Shown here: positions 34,301-46,645 of the stretch, piece by piece
Layout of the letters: every line of letters starts with the position of its first letter
Position numbering within the stretch: position 1 is the stretch's first letter
Source of the DNA: Trochalopteron elliotii
Lineage: Eukaryota > Chordata > Aves > Passeriformes > Leiothrichidae
Direction: 5' to 3'
Length of the DNA: 64,000 nucleotides
Assembly (NCBI GenBank): GCA_024734555.1
Contig: JANPWX010000211.1
Coordinates: forward strand, 372,001-436,000
Made by a program: the position numbers and the translations under genes
The notes under the pieces: generated by a model
The model's input: the letters and a program-made list of their open reading frames with translations, nothing else
Told to the model about the DNA's origin: nothing
Databases searched by the model: none

Positions 34301-34780
34301 AGGCGTTCTTTCCAAAAAAAGACTGCTTATTTTCAGATGTAAAACTCAAGTGTAGGAAGACTTCCTACACTGAAGTCACAGTGCCTCTCTCAGTATCATA
34401 AAGCAAAACATCATTCTGGTAAGTCAGTGGTTGCATTTGGAGCTGTTCCATACTGGAACCCCTGGGACAAGGCAGGCAAATGCATTCTTTTTTACCCAGA
34501 CTTTGGGTATGACCAATTCTAGATGTTTCAAAGCCAAACAGATGTATTGCTCATAACTAAAAGCAAACAACAAGAAGAACAAAAAACCTAAAGAGGAAAG
34601 ATTTAAAGTCCTGATGGGAGAAGCATGAAATGGATCCTGTGTCATTAGGCTGAGCAGAAGAGCCAGTTACTCACTTAAAGATCTTCAGTCCAAGATACGA
34701 ACTCCAGCACCACTATTAAAGAATGTCCTCGAGGCACCTCATCAGATCTGATGTATTCTGAGTACTTTTGGAAAATACAT
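31393..34780. other. Intergenic stretch with a MIR relic
   Basis: Apart from the MIR relic at 32.9 kb, I see ordinary DNA. The 108-codon minus frame at 31991-32317 and the 102-codon frame at 33917-34225 have no splice sites or recognisable motifs and are taken as chance. Confidence 0.45.
32890..33012 (-). repeat. MIR: Relic of a MIR SINE
   Basis: Read against the reverse complement of the MIR core, the order of blocks matches: AAACTTAAGGCTCTGGGAGG (expected 'aaactgaggcacagagagg'), TTAATGAACTTG, GTTCACAC, AGAGTAGGAGCTA and CATGAGTTCT. Identity is roughly 60 percent by eye. MIR copies are rare but known in bird genomes, where they are usually very old and sometimes conserved. Confidence 0.45.
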
Positions 34781-34789
34781 ATGGAATCA

Positions 34790-35245
34790 GGTGAGAAGAA
34801 AAGCCTTTAAATAACCCTACAAATTTGAAGTGTCAAAGAAGCACTTTTAAAGCATCTTTGGGAAAAGAAACAACAACCTTTGAAGTGGAGGCAGGTTGGA
34901 TTTCAGAATGAAGCAGCTTTGCAGATTTAGACACCTGCTTAATTAGAGGATGAATGTGAAATCCTTAAAAGGCTTTTATGAGGCAGCACTTCAGAGAACA
35001 AGCATCCCTTTAGTATCAGCAGAGAAGAGCTGTCGGCTATTATCTTTGGAGCTGGGTCAAAACCGAATATATTAGCAAAAAGCACTCTCCACACATGGTG
35101 GGATGAGCTGTATGCAGTTCCTGGACCTCAAATAGGAAGCATTTTGAAAGAATCAGGGACAGCTGGAGTCAGAGATGCTTTAGGAGGCAATATGCAAATC
35201 ATTATGCAATCAAAAAACAAATTGACTAAGAAAAATATGGGTAGG
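34790..35245. promoter_or_regulatory. Possible conserved non-coding element
   Basis: AT-rich, repeat-free sequence with clustered homeodomain-type motifs (TTAATTAG, CTTAATTAGAGG), octamer-like ATGCAAAT (35191-35198) and TATGCAAATCATTATGCAATC spacing near 35190. This is the typical look of vertebrate developmental enhancers. Conservation is inferred from motif density, not measured. Confidence 0.28.
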
Positions 35246-36049
35246 TAGAGAGGAGGCACACAGTCATGTAAACAGAATCAAGGAACATTTTGTTTATGAT
35301 ACTGTTGTGCTTCAGTGGTCTGTCCTACAGTCTTCAACCAACAGTACCAAAAGAGGAAGTAAAAAAGATAAAACCTTTCCCACCAACTTCTAAGCAGGAA
35401 AAAACCATGTGTTTTGACAGAGCAGTGAAGAGAAGCTCTTGGAAATGAGCTTTTAGAAATGCTTTTAACAGCAAAGGTCTCTGCTGTCTCACTTTAGGTA
35501 GAGACATCTGAAAAAAAAAACCCCATGAGATTTGTTCCCTCCCTGTCTCCCCCGCCCAATGAAGGAAAACTGCAAAGTTTGTGACTGACAAGTGATGAGA
35601 ACAGAAGCTGACAGAAGGGAGTTCCCTTTTCTGGTACACTGGCCTATATGAAGACAAAGCAGTAACATGCTCCTAATCAAAATCAGGAAAAAGGCTTTTA
35701 ATAGGGCACGCTTGCAATCTTAGTGATTGCAAGAACTCTGTCAATAGAGAACTCAGTTCTGACTGTTAATGTAGGAATAGAAATTTTTTTGAAAAGTCCT
35801 ACCTGTTGTGGGAGGTGTGTGGCCTTTACCAGGAGACCACTGCAAGTACTGCATCTCTTCAGGGGTATTGAGAGCTCCCAGGAGAGCAGGTAGGCACCTT
35901 AACACCTGACTGTGCTTATTTCAAGAAAGGAAGAAGATCAATAATGTGGTTACATGCTGAAGAAACAGACCTTTCCTTGCCAGACTATGGCCAGAATAAT
36001 GAGTTCCTCAGCAGCTCTCAAGGTCTGCATCATTTTAGTCAAAGCATCA

Positions 36050-36620
36050 TCTGAACAGATTAAAATATATTTAAGATTTCATAAGCTTTGTAACTTACAT
36101 CACTGATGATGAAAAACACTCAGAGGGAAAGAACAAATATTTAATAGACAACAATTTCCTGCTGTGGAGTATTTGTTTCTATTCCCAATCACAGTTCACT
36201 GTCTTTTACAAAGCACGCTGTTTAACTTTTCAAAGCAGCCTTGTTCTCCTTTTAAGACATTGTTTTCAGACTGTTTCTTTAAATTGCCTTTATCGTATTC
36301 AATGCTGAAAACAAACTGAAGAAAATTGACAAATTTATGCAATAAAAATATAAGCAGATATACTGCAAATGAAACACGTGCCTGGGAAATAGAAATATGT
36401 ATTAGAGCTTGAATACACCTTAGGGCAAAACCAATCTATTTTGGAACTTAAAATACCCAAGATACAACTAATGTAAGATACAAATGGAGCAACCTATTAA
36501 TTCCTGTAAAGTAAAATGAACTAAAACAGACTAGTAGGCCATAAACTAGTTATTTAAAAGGCTAAATGGCAAAGCACATATTTTACTAGAGTTTCTGTCC
36601 CAGTGTAGTGTAAACATTCA
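36050..36620. promoter_or_regulatory. AT-rich block, possible conserved element
   Basis: AT-rich, with no transposon, and containing TTATCGTATTC, TTTATGCAATAAAAATATAA and ACACGTGCC (E-box). The lack of frames and repeats and the A/T richness fit a regulatory element or plain AT-rich DNA. Confidence 0.2.
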
Positions 36621-37266
36621 TGCTGTGTTAGTTCTGATACCAAAGAACAGTAAGTAGCTGCATTATGCAACACAAATTACAAGGTTTGTTGTACTGGCTT
36701 CCACTTTTATTCCAACAGGGCTGCACAGAATAAGTGGGATACAATAAACATTTTCTGTAGTATTGCTGCTCCAATAGCATGCTCCCATCTGCAGCTGCAG
36801 TATTTTGGGAGGAGGTTTCAACCCTGCTGCTCATCCCTAATGCAAAAGCTCAAATAATCAGTTAAATGCATCTTCTTGTTTTTCAATGAGCCCCCCACTG
36901 ACTGCCCAGCTGCTTTGTGGACTTGTCCACAGCTTCTGCCTACACGTGGTTTGTCACCTGTGAGCCATAAACCTGAGCTTTTTCCCAGCCCCAAAACAGA
37001 ACTGAAGGGTAGATGTGCTGCTCTTCCATGACAACCATGTAAACTCTTGACACTTGCACCAAACCCAGCCCCACTGAGGGGGTCTATGTCTCTGTGAGGC
37101 CTAACATCCTACTTTGGTTTCCTTCCAAGTTGGATGTTTAGCATAATATAGAATAATGTTTGTTTCTGCTTAGGAAGAAATTTAATTTCTTCATTATAGA
37201 ATATTAGGCTACAGTAACTCAGGAATTTGTAATTTTGCTGATCTGGAAACTCCAGGATAATTTTAC

Positions 37267-37422
37267 CTGAAACAGAATGCAAAGACACACAAGCTTCAGC
37301 TGAGGCAGAACACAGCTGCTTGTCCCCTCTGCTGTGTGAGCTTCCCTGAGGACATCAAAGCCACCATCAGTCTTCTTCAACATGTCTCTCTTAATTTTTG
37401 AGACCAGTTCAAGACCTGGATC
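37267..37422 (-). other. Candidate internal exon on the minus strand
   Basis: On the minus strand, TTTTTCTGCTTCATG followed by TTAAAACAG makes an acceptor (AG at plus 37423-37424), and CTGTTTCAG/GTAAAATT a donor. The enclosed 156 nt are 52 open codons in phase 0 at both ends, starting DPGLELVSKIKRDMLKK, with a sensible amino-acid mix. The segment lies beyond the stop of the GPI gene on the same strand, so it would belong to another transcript. The protein is not recognised. Confidence 0.25.
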
Positions 37423-38389
37423 CTGTTTTAACATGAAGCAGAAAAATCAGACTTGATCTGCCTCAAAGCTTGATCTGTATCAGCGAATCTTCTCTGAGAA
37501 AGAATTCCTACCCTAGGAGATACTCACAGAACAAATATCTCCTTGTAGCCCAGCTACAAGGTGTAGAACCAACTGCTTCTGGAGAAGGCCCCTGCTGTGC
37601 CCTAGAAAGGGGAAATGCCAGAAGACCTGAGACATCCCATGTCTTACAGATTTGTGTTACAGGCATGAGATAGTGTCCCATCACTGGCTGGGGCAATGCA
37701 AATTTGAGCAAATTTTTCAATCCCTGCAGTTACTCTTGATTTTCTGCACCTGCAAAAAGATGGGCAGGAATTCCCATTCTTGGGCTAGGGTAAATTTATG
37801 TCAGGGTAGATTTACATTGTTAAACTGAAATCAAAAGAACTGCACTGATTTATAGGAGCTGAAAGTCTGTTCCAACATTTCATGCCTCCAGAAAAGTATC
37901 TTTATTTTTGATTTCTCAATTTTGTATGTGTGGAGATTGTAAACATTTTTTTCAGATCTTCTTTTTAGAAAGACCAAATCATCTTTCTCAGCATTCTGTG
38001 CATTTAAATAGAAAATTACTATTTACCTAGAAGCTTCCTTGCAAGATTGAAGCAATCTGGTTTAATTTCCACAAGTTTAACACAGTGTTCTCAACTTCTG
38101 AACTGTACATGCACATACAAGAATGTGAAAATTACACTAGTATCGATATTCTTGAAGTCTGACTGCTTTCCTTTTTTATTACTGAACAAAACAGGCTACA
38201 AATCTGGGATACTGTACTTAATTATAGGAAAGTGGTATCAGACTTCTTCCATTTTAACTGCATTTAAAATGTCAGTAACTATTTTAGGTGCAAGAGCCTG
38301 AAAGCCTAGCCTAGCTCATAAACCCAGAAGATGTATGAAAACGTGCTTTTGCATTCCCCTGAAAAGTAATTTTTACAACTGTGTATTTG

Positions 38390-38690
38390 CAAGGAGTTCA
38401 CAAAACTAGCAATATATCTGTTTTTCAAATTAAATGTCCATAGTCTACAGAATAATTCAAACAGGTGCTAATTAGGTGTACAGAAAGGCCACTGAGGACA
38501 ATTTATATATCCCCCTCCAAGAGAAAGAAACCTGAATAAATATTAATTGCTTATATTATGCAACTTAATTATTTTTAAGATGGCACTAAATTAACTGCAA
38601 ATATTATAATTACAAAGTACTGGATAATTTACTAAAGATTAATTGAAATGATTAAGTGCAAACAGCATAATTTTGCACGGTGGTGTTAAC
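38390..38690. promoter_or_regulatory. AT-rich block with ATTA cluster, possible enhancer
   Basis: Many homeodomain-like core sites (GCTAATTAGG, TAATTGC, CTTAATTA, ATTAATTGAAATGATTAAG) lie within 300 bp and no repeat is visible. Function is inferred only. Confidence 0.25.
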
Positions 38691-41600
38691 ACTTGCTGCA
38701 TGGAAGGAGAGAGACCAACGTGGTTGTTAGTGGGTACTTAATGAAGCACTTCAAGGACATTGTGGGAGCACCAATGGCCTCTCTCTGATGTGTCCTCTCC
38801 TGGAAGGGTGTTACAGGATTTCCACGGGGTAAGTCTTTGTAGTGTTGGTAATGACCAGAATGCCTAAACCAGCCTATTTTAAGGACAGTGACATGGAGTG
38901 ACACAAAAATATTGCATCATGGTCTGTCCAGCAGCCTCCTCTGAGAGCTGCAGCGACTGCAGCTGCTTCCTGAGCAAACTGAAGCAGCTGCACATGCAGT
39001 TGGAATGAATTCTTGCAAACAGCAAAAGGACATCCACTGCAAGCAAGATATTAGAAATACCACTGTGCAGCAACAGTTTTCATTCACTTTGCTGAATTCA
39101 GTACCAGCTTCCTGCTGTGCTGTGTGAAGGTGGGATGGTGATGAACCTGGAGAAGGGAGAGGGACTCAAAAAATTTTTCTAGTCCATGGGTGATTTCTTT
39201 CCTAGTAGTATTCTCCATGTTAAATGCAGGATCTTTTTCTGAATTTATTCTCTATTTATTACAATCTCACGCCCAGTATTTTTTTGGTGCCTTAATATTT
39301 AATACAATTCAAATGTAGTTATTTAGAGAGTGACAATGGAAAACAGAATAGAATTCAGTATTGAGAATAATTCTAGACTTCTGAGGCAATGGGAGGAAGA
39401 TACACTTGTGTTCTTTTTGACTAACACACGTCAGAACAGTAATAACATGGACTGGAAGGTGCTTCACTTTTCACTGACACATATGCCATATGTCATTACA
39501 AGAAGCACTGAGAGTAGTGAAATGCTATAAATGAAAATAAATGCTTTGAACTTATGGCCAGTTGTAACATTAAGCACTTACAGTGGGCAAGATAGGGAAT
39601 GTCTCCTACAGATCTAAACTTGACCACATGAGGAGACACGAGGAAAGTATGTATATGAACTGATTTCCACTTTAAAATGGGTAGACTCCTTATCAATTTT
39701 CAGCAAAAAGCTGAAATCCCTCTGACACCATGCTAGCTAGGAAATTTTGACTGTAAACTCAGTTTAATGTGAAGAGTTCCATTCAGGAATGTGGGAACTT
39801 TCTGGATTTTTTGTCCTACTCAGTATGTCACTTCAATGTGTATTTCAGCTCCTCTCACTTGAATAGACCTTGCTTAGACCTAATAACGTGCAATACTGAA
39901 TATCTCAGTAAATATGGGCAAAAAGGCTTGAGTAATATTAAAATCAAGTCAGTACACAACATCCATTAGGACAACATGGAGAAGACTCATACAGGATGAG
40001 AGAGTCAAATTTAAAATTTTCCTGTATGTTGCAGTCTTGGTATCAAAAGGGAACAGGGCTGTTTTAATCACAGATCTGATTTAGGAGATCAGAGAGATGT
40101 GCATCTCACAGCCAGATTCCCATGCACAGAGCCTCTGAAGCCAACACAGCTGGACAGTATTATTTGTGTGCCCTTATCAAGCTCTGACAGACATTTTTAC
40201 CTCAAAAGGCTCATTACTGAGAGATCAGAATCACAGTTCCTTATGCAATAACAAAGTTGCACTAGAAGACAGGGCACAGCACTGCAATGTGCGAGCCAGA
40301 AAAAAGTGCGAGAGGCCAGACTGTGTAAAGCATCTAAACTGCAAAGAAAGCCCAATTCCTAGCAGGTGGCTGTGAAGTTGTCTGAAAGTGCAGTCTTCTT
40401 GATTCTCTGCTGCTCTTTGCCTGGCCAGCCTCCAAGAGATGATTTAGAGAGATGTAAAAGCTGCTTGAAATTAGCTGAGAACACTGGGCTCGGGGCTCAG
40501 AGCAGGCAGCTGGAGGCTGCCATGCCCTGGCACCCTGCAGCCACCCACGCCTCTGCCCACCCACACTCCTCCTCCGCTAGTGCTGTCACAGCCAGGGTGG
40601 GCACTGGAGACCCACAGAGCTGGGCTTCTCACAGGAACACAGAGCCTGAAGAGCAGTGAAACACCAAGAACTGACACTGTACCCGTGGCAGCTTTGTCTG
40701 ATTTGGTAAAAAGCCTGCATCACTCCCAACAGAAAATTGTACATTGATTTTACTCACAAATGTATGACAGCAGTTACTTTCCAATGCTGGCATTCAGAAA
40801 TGTGGGCACAGCAAAATATTCAAAGAAAGTCATAGCAAAACAATAAACAATCAGAAAAGAGTGGCTAAATACAATTTGTAACTGTTAGGCAAGGCTACAA
40901 CAATGCTCTGAGACTGGTACCTTATTTTACACTGAGATTACACAGATGAGTTCAAAAGTATTTTGAATTTAGACCTTTGTAATTACATCATAATTACAGT
41001 GTCCTGGGTAACAAACTAAGACTTTGTAAAGCAGGTATGTTATTCATCTGAAAATGAATGCTTCCTTCATCTGACACAGCCAGTTGGTTTTGCCTTTGCT
41101 GGTGTAGATGGCTTGTTTGATGGAAAACATTCTTTTTTAAATATGTAAATGCAACTGATCCTGAGGGGAAAAAATATCATAAACCACCAGTAAAAATGAA
41201 CTGCACTGCCCTTTAAAATGGGACCATTTTTGATGCTCACTGTGAATGTATTTCACGCTACTTTGACCAGTACTCGTCTTACAGTGTAGAAGTGTTTTTG
41301 CATGAAATGTATTAATGGATGTAGAGCCCTCTTCCTCATTCTGCAGCAAGTTGTGTCCATCAAAATATTGGTTGAGTCCAATGAAAGGAGTTGATTCTAC
41401 CTCACCCCACAATTTGAACTTCTTGTGTTTTGTTACAGAAACTTTTGAAGGGCTGTCTTGTTTAGCTTGAGAGATGAATACAAATATTCACCAACCAATC
41501 CCCAAATCCAAACCCTTGATTTTTTAGAGGTTTCTGTTTAGCAAAATGATGACATTTAGCAACAATAAATAACCCCGTGGGTGAATTATTGCATCCTTGC

Positions 41601-42780
41601 CTCCTGAGGGGCTCCTGCAGCTCCCTCTGCTGCAGCTGAACACGCGACTGGCGAGATGAGATCGCCACTAAAACCTTTTCCAGAGCAGACCTCAGAAACA
41701 TGCCTGGCTCTGGCTGGTTGAGTTCCCTCTCTGCAGGTGAGAACAATCTGAAAACTCCAAACTGCACAGCTGACATCTGCCAGGGTTGAGCCCAGCCCTG
41801 AAACCTCTGTCCACAGGAATCCTGATGGACACTTCAGTGCCTGAATGGTGACTGAGCACTGTAAGTGTGACAACACTACATCAGCAGTCAGGCTGCCCAG
41901 CATCAGACAGGAACTGCTCCAGTGAAGCCAGAGAGCTTGGTGTGAGCTGAGGGGCAGGTGGTGAGTGTGAGCACCCGGGGTACATTTCTGTGTGTGCACA
42001 GAGAGCTCCTGTCTGACCCAACAATCACAGTGCAGGATTCTCTAAGAGTGCCAGGCATTACAGAGTCCTCCCACTGCACAAATGATGGCACCTGCACACC
42101 CCTGCAGGTAAAACAGCACTTTGCCAAAGGGCACCGAAAATGAATACAAGAAGCAGCATTTTAAATTATGGTTCCACAGATTGGGGCAGCTCACAAACCT
42201 TGGAAAACACAGGACTGCCATTTAAATCCTTGTGGGAAAACTGATTTTCACTGATCAGACTGGGAAGTACTCCTTGGGGATATTAATATCCTTACTGTTG
42301 TGAAAAATCAGAGTGAAAATATAAAATACTTCATATTAATGTATCTTCTCCATTTCATCTCCTTGTTTCAACAGTAAAATTGAATTATTTTAGAAAATTT
42401 TGCTGCTGCCACTTCAGCGTTGCTGCCTTTGCAGCTGGGTGCATCCATGGTTCTGATCATACCTTTATGTCGTAAATATGACCCAGGAACCAAAACTGGA
42501 AATGAAACTCAAGCCCCACCTTTGCAAACATAATTAAGACATGTTCACTGGAACTGCCTGGAAATGTGCAAGTATAGTGAGCCTCTGTTCACTTTTTGTC
42601 TGCTTGTTCTGTACTAGTGTGGTGTGGGGACACCCAGCAGTAACCCTGGCCCATGGCACCTTCTCTTAGTCAGGCCTCTATAATCCAACTTTCCAATGAA
42701 ATGCCTGAAGCTGGTTAGTGAGATCCAGGGCTCTTCTTCTGAGGAATCTCAGTGACTGGGGAACACCAAGTATCAAAGAG
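38691..42780. other. Intergenic stretch, no supported gene
   Basis: Contains a GC-richer segment at 40480-40640 with short frames on both strands and a possible donor at 41740 (CTGCAG/GTGAGA). No acceptor partner and no protein family are recognised. Confidence 0.4.
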
Positions 42781-43449
42781 ATGTTTTACAAAAAAGCAAA
42801 GGCAAGTGTTTTACATTCAATCTTACAAAACTGTACATAAGAATAGTCTACAACATGAAAATGGCCATTAAACGGTTGTAATAGTTATGAAATGTAGTAA
42901 ATATAACAATTCTAATGTTTCATATATTTATCATATTAATCACTGTATTCATACAGTTGTGTTTGTATACATATATTCAATGGCACTGTAAACAGCTGTT
43001 GGAAAACACACATTAACTCTTAACCCATTAGAAGTAATTATAGTACTTTTTCATCCAAAAAGTTAAAATGCATCAATGTATCATTGACTTAAAAAAAATA
43101 GCATTGTAATATAATGCACATTTGACATTTTCTAGGGTAGCAATTAAGATGAAGCCTAACAGAGAATGTTCTAGATTTCAGAATGTTTTACATTTACACC
43201 ACTAAGGTGATACAAAATTTTAAACATTAAATGTAATTAAATAATACACAGTTTATGAAACAGTTGATTTCAGAGATCCATAATGCACAAAATCTAGTTA
43301 GTGTCTAATGGGACTTCCCAATAATTTATATCTCTGGGACCTTTATGGAAAACTTAAGTTGGTTTCTATGTAACATCTCATAGGCAAAGTAAGTTTGAAC
43401 TGAATCATCTTTTTTTTCTTTTTCTGTACAGAGCTGCATTCAAGTGGAT
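42781..43449. other. AT-rich sequence, perhaps distal 3' UTR of the GPI gene
   Basis: Very AT-rich and free of repeats; it continues the composition of the presumed 3' UTR. Long AT-rich 3' UTRs are common for neural surface-protein genes. No strong minus-strand AATAAA was seen here, so the extension is speculative. Confidence 0.25.
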
Positions 43450-44286
43450 AAAACATTATTATGTTTATTTATGTTTCCCTTTGCTGGACATTCATCCAAT
43501 AAGCCTTGAGCATATGCTTAAGCATCTGGTAATGACATTTTGTGGGGCAAGGAAACTCACTATCTATGTCCCTCAGTAAACAAAGTGGTTCTATTTTTTC
43601 CACAGTTAAGGCAACTATACTGATATATTAGACACACCATATGTTTTTATGTTGCTTCCTACAATCTAAACAATAAGAGTGAAAAGAAGTTTCAAACATG
43701 CTTTGATCTTCTTGACCACTCAGGAATTTCATCAAGCTGGTACCTGGGCTGGTGGGAGGGGTCCCTGCCATGGCAGGGGGGGTGGGACTCCATGATCTTT
43801 AGGGTCCATCCCAACCCCATAACATTCTATGGTTCTATGAACTGCAGCACAGCTTGTGAGCTATTCACTAACAAAACCCAAAGTATGGATTGCCTTGAAT
43901 TTGAAGACTGACCATTCATATAACTTACCAGAAAAAATTAAACAAATAAACAACAGCCAGTCAGATTCCAGCAAATGAAATTGATAAAAACAGTAACACA
44001 CACATACACAATTTCTGTGTTTTCAGTTATTTCTACCCCATGACTTAAGCTACTCAGACCCTTGTGATCATCCTCGCTGTACCTTGGGTGGGCTTTGCCA
44101 AAGGCTATCTTCAGACATTGTCAGTGATGACACTTGGTATCTGCCAACTCCAGCATTTCACTTCTTATTTATCCTAACAAATCACATCAACTAGAGAGCC
44201 ATTTCCATTTGTTTCCGTTGGGTAAGGCTGCAGGTATCAATGACAGTGACCAGGAACACTAGCACAGCATCTGCAGGGCAATGCAG
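43450..44286 (-). other. Probable 3' UTR of the GPI-protein exon
   Basis: This AT-rich stretch lies directly downstream of the stop codon on the minus strand. A canonical AATAAA on the minus strand (plus-strand TTTATT at 43464-43469) would end a 3' UTR of roughly 0.8 kb. A CR1 tail is inserted inside it, antisense to the gene. AT-rich sequence continues down to about 42780, so a longer UTR using a more distal signal is also possible. Inferred from position and composition only; RNA reads would fix the end. Confidence 0.35.
43735..43842 (+). mobile_element. CR1: CR1 LINE 3' tail, plus orientation
   Basis: Severely 5'-truncated CR1. It shows the usual end of avian CR1: a GTCCCTGCCATGGCAGGGGG stretch, then GACTCCATGATCTTTAGGGT, then CCAACCCC and the terminal ATTCTATGGTTCTATGA repeat. 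Only about 110 bp remain, which is typical of CR1 retrotransposition that aborted early. It lies antisense within the likely 3' UTR of the GPI-protein gene. Confidence 0.88.
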
Positions 44287-44492
44287 CTACAGGGGACAGT
44301 GCCACAGGACTGCCAGTGCTGCCAGCACAGCAAGGGAGGCACTCAGGGCTGGGCTGCTGCTCCCATTTCCAGTTACACTGTGTTTGGAGGATGACTTGAC
44401 AGTGCTTGTGGTGGTCGTGGTGTCAATCCTTTTCACAGTTGGTTTTGGTTCATTTCTGTTTTCTGGATGGCTTTTCTTGTCCTTGAGTATAT
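44287..44492 (-). CDS. Terminal coding exon of a GPI-anchored surface protein (gene not recognised)
   Basis: On the minus strand a good 3' splice site (pyrimidine-rich stretch ending GTTTTCAG, intron base at 44493) opens an exon that completes a split codon and then reads 67 codons to a TAG at 44287-44289. The peptide begins with a charged segment (ILKDKKSHPENRNEPKP) and continues into a Thr/Ser stem (TTTTTST, then SSS), likely O-glycosylated. Next comes a small-residue patch (GNGSSS) that fits a GPI omega site, then a short spacer. It ends on a hydrophobic run (LAVLAALAVLW) with only four residues after it. That is the standard architecture of a GPI-attachment signal, so the mature protein should sit on the outer cell surface. 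Earlier exons lie to the right, beyond any exon I can see in this window. The tails I know of IgLON, contactin, glypican, GFR-alpha, netrin-G and ephrin-A proteins do not match, so I give no symbol. The coding call is fairly sure; the identity is open. Confidence 0.72.
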
Positions 44493-44890
44493 CTGAAAAC
44501 ATGAAAGTCAACGTGAGATTAATCACATATCTTTTGAACATTTTAAAATATTGCTGGAACATGCTGTACACTCACTCTGAATTACTCAAACATGGATGGA
44601 GACTGATGGGGCATTTGCACTCATGTTTTAGTTGGGCTCAGCACCCACTGCTTTTCTCAACAAGTCTTCTCTGCCTGCCTGGCTCTCCTTGGCTACTCAC
44701 AGACACAGCCTGAGCAGAATAATAGGTATTCTGCATTGCAGTGGCTGGGCTCAGAACCTCATCTTCTCTCACAGAAAGTACCTTCAGCTTCACCTGGGCT
44801 GGGAATCCTCAGTGGGTTTGTAACACATGACAGTGAAACAGCCTCCAGGCCAGTGGGTTGCTGCAGGAGATTGGATATTGACCCAACAGC

Positions 44891-45232
44891 ATCCCAGAAT
44901 GGTTTGGTTTGGAGGGGACCTTAAAGATCACCTCGTTCCACCCCCTGCCATGGGCAGGGACACTTTTCACTATCCCAGGCTGCTCCAAGCCCCATCCAAC
45001 CTGGCTTTGGACAATTCCAGGGATGGGACATTCACATTTTCTCTGGGCACCCTGTGCCAGGGCCTCAGCACCCTCTGTGTACAGAACTTCTTCCCAGTAT
45101 CTGACCTAAATCTCTCCTCTTTTCATTCAATATCATTACCCCTCATCCTTTTCACTGTTTGCCTGTGTAAAGGGTCACTCTCCCCCCTTTTTGTAAGTCT
45201 CCTTTAAGCACTGGAAGGCTTCTCCCTCCAGA
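44891..45232 (-). mobile_element. CR1: CR1 LINE 3' portion, minus orientation
   Basis: Reading left to right, the copy starts with its own 3' end (ATCCCAGAATGGTTTGGTTT), followed by CTTAAAGATCACCTCGTTCC and the CCCCTGCCATGGGCAGGGAC block. The CAGGCTGCTCCAAGCCCCAT block and the further 5' CR1 sequence follow, to about 45232. It is roughly 340 bp, 5'-truncated and moderately diverged. It sits about 400 bp upstream, in transcript terms, of the GPI terminal exon, in the last intron and in the sense orientation of that gene. Confidence 0.9.
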
Positions 45233-45434
45233 TGCATTTTGAGGCAATTCCATGTATTTTTATATGAAGAACTGGATTCAGAAGAAAGTAGGAGTAGCCC
45301 TTTATTGCAAAAACATGGATTTTCTTTTAAAGGGAGAAAATAATAAACCTTCAGTTATGAAGACATTTCCAAGCTATTTGCAAATATTACTGAGACCATA
45401 TTGCCCTTAAACCCTCTCATTGGCATTGTGGAGA

Positions 45435-45457
45435 AAAACAAACAAACAAACAAACAA
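45435..45457 (+). repeat. (AAAC)n microsatellite
   Basis: About five and a half units of AAAC/ACAA just right of the CR1 at 44.9 kb. Confidence 0.9.
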
Positions 45458-46384
45458 TTTCATCTACTGAAGGGATGATGATTTTATAGTCAATCTGTAA
45501 AAGCATACCTGAGTGCTTGGAAAGAACAAATGCCTACCTGGAAGAATTTATAATTAACAATAAATGTTCAGGTCCAAGTTTAAAGGATTTGTGATACTAA
45601 TGAATGCAGTGCACATACGAAAGAAAGCAAAAGGCACGGATTTGTAATGCAGATGAAAGAGCAGTCCAATCTTAAAATGAAAACTCTGAATCACAGAAGC
45701 AAGTTCCTGGCAGAAACTGGGAAGATGGAAAGTATTCCAGAAATGTAAATGCAATCTGAGATCATTGTCTGCATGTCAGTAGTTCTGAACAACCATCAAT
45801 AAATTCACTTGATACTAAAAATGAGCTATTGTATTGGGAAAGCACACATTGTTCTTTTGCCAGAATAAACTGTAAAAGAAATGCAATGAATTCCTCCATT
45901 TTACCATAATATCAACATTAATTCTGGAGGAATGTGTGATTCCTACACCTGACTCAAGAGGGACTGCAGTGAAGGGACAGCAGCTGGCAAGGCATACTTT
46001 GGGAAAAGGGTATTCTGACATTGTGCTCGAAATTCTTTATGGCAAAGTGCAGGCAGAGCTCCTCTGTGATTCCAACTTGCAGTGGAACTCACAGAAAGGA
46101 AGGGGAGAAAAAGCATGCTCGAAATGTTTAGAAAATATCAGTATTCTGAGGGCATTTAAAGAAAAATGGACAACCTTCAGACTGTCATTAAAGTAAATTA
46201 AGAATAAATCATGGAAATAGGTGTGTTCTGACACTGCCTCGAGTCCTTTCCATCACTGTCACTCTCCTTTGCAACTGCAGTAAAGGCACTATTTCTCTGC
46301 TGCCTCTTATATCATCCCAGCCTGCTGACTTCAGCTCTCTGGGGCCAGCTGATTAAATTAAGACCTCACTCAGGTAAATCTATT

Positions 46385-46645
46385 CCCCTGTTCCAGCTGG
46401 CCATGTCCAGCATTGTAACTTGATTGGCGTCTATAAATCGGGCAGACTGAAACGTATTAATTCGTTTATTTTCTTCCTATTGACTTTAACAAAAATCTAA
46501 GGTAAGATTTAATGCTATCAGAGAGACTGTTGGTTTTTAAAAGCTTTCCTCTCAGTGACTGCTTAATGCACCACATAACAAGCGTTAAATAATACATTAG
46601 AAAATTCTGCCTTTATCCTTTTTTCCAGGGGAAGCACTCCATTCT
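46385..46645. promoter_or_regulatory. Possible conserved non-coding element in the intron of the GPI gene
   Basis: Repeat-free sequence with several retained CpGs in an AT-rich setting (TTGGCGTCTATAAATCGGGC, GAAACGTATTAATTCG, ACAAGCGTTAAATAATAC). Forkhead-like GTTTATTTT and homeodomain-like TATTAATTCG motifs are also present. CpGs kept in a CpG-poor region suggest constraint, but conservation was not measured. Confidence 0.33.
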
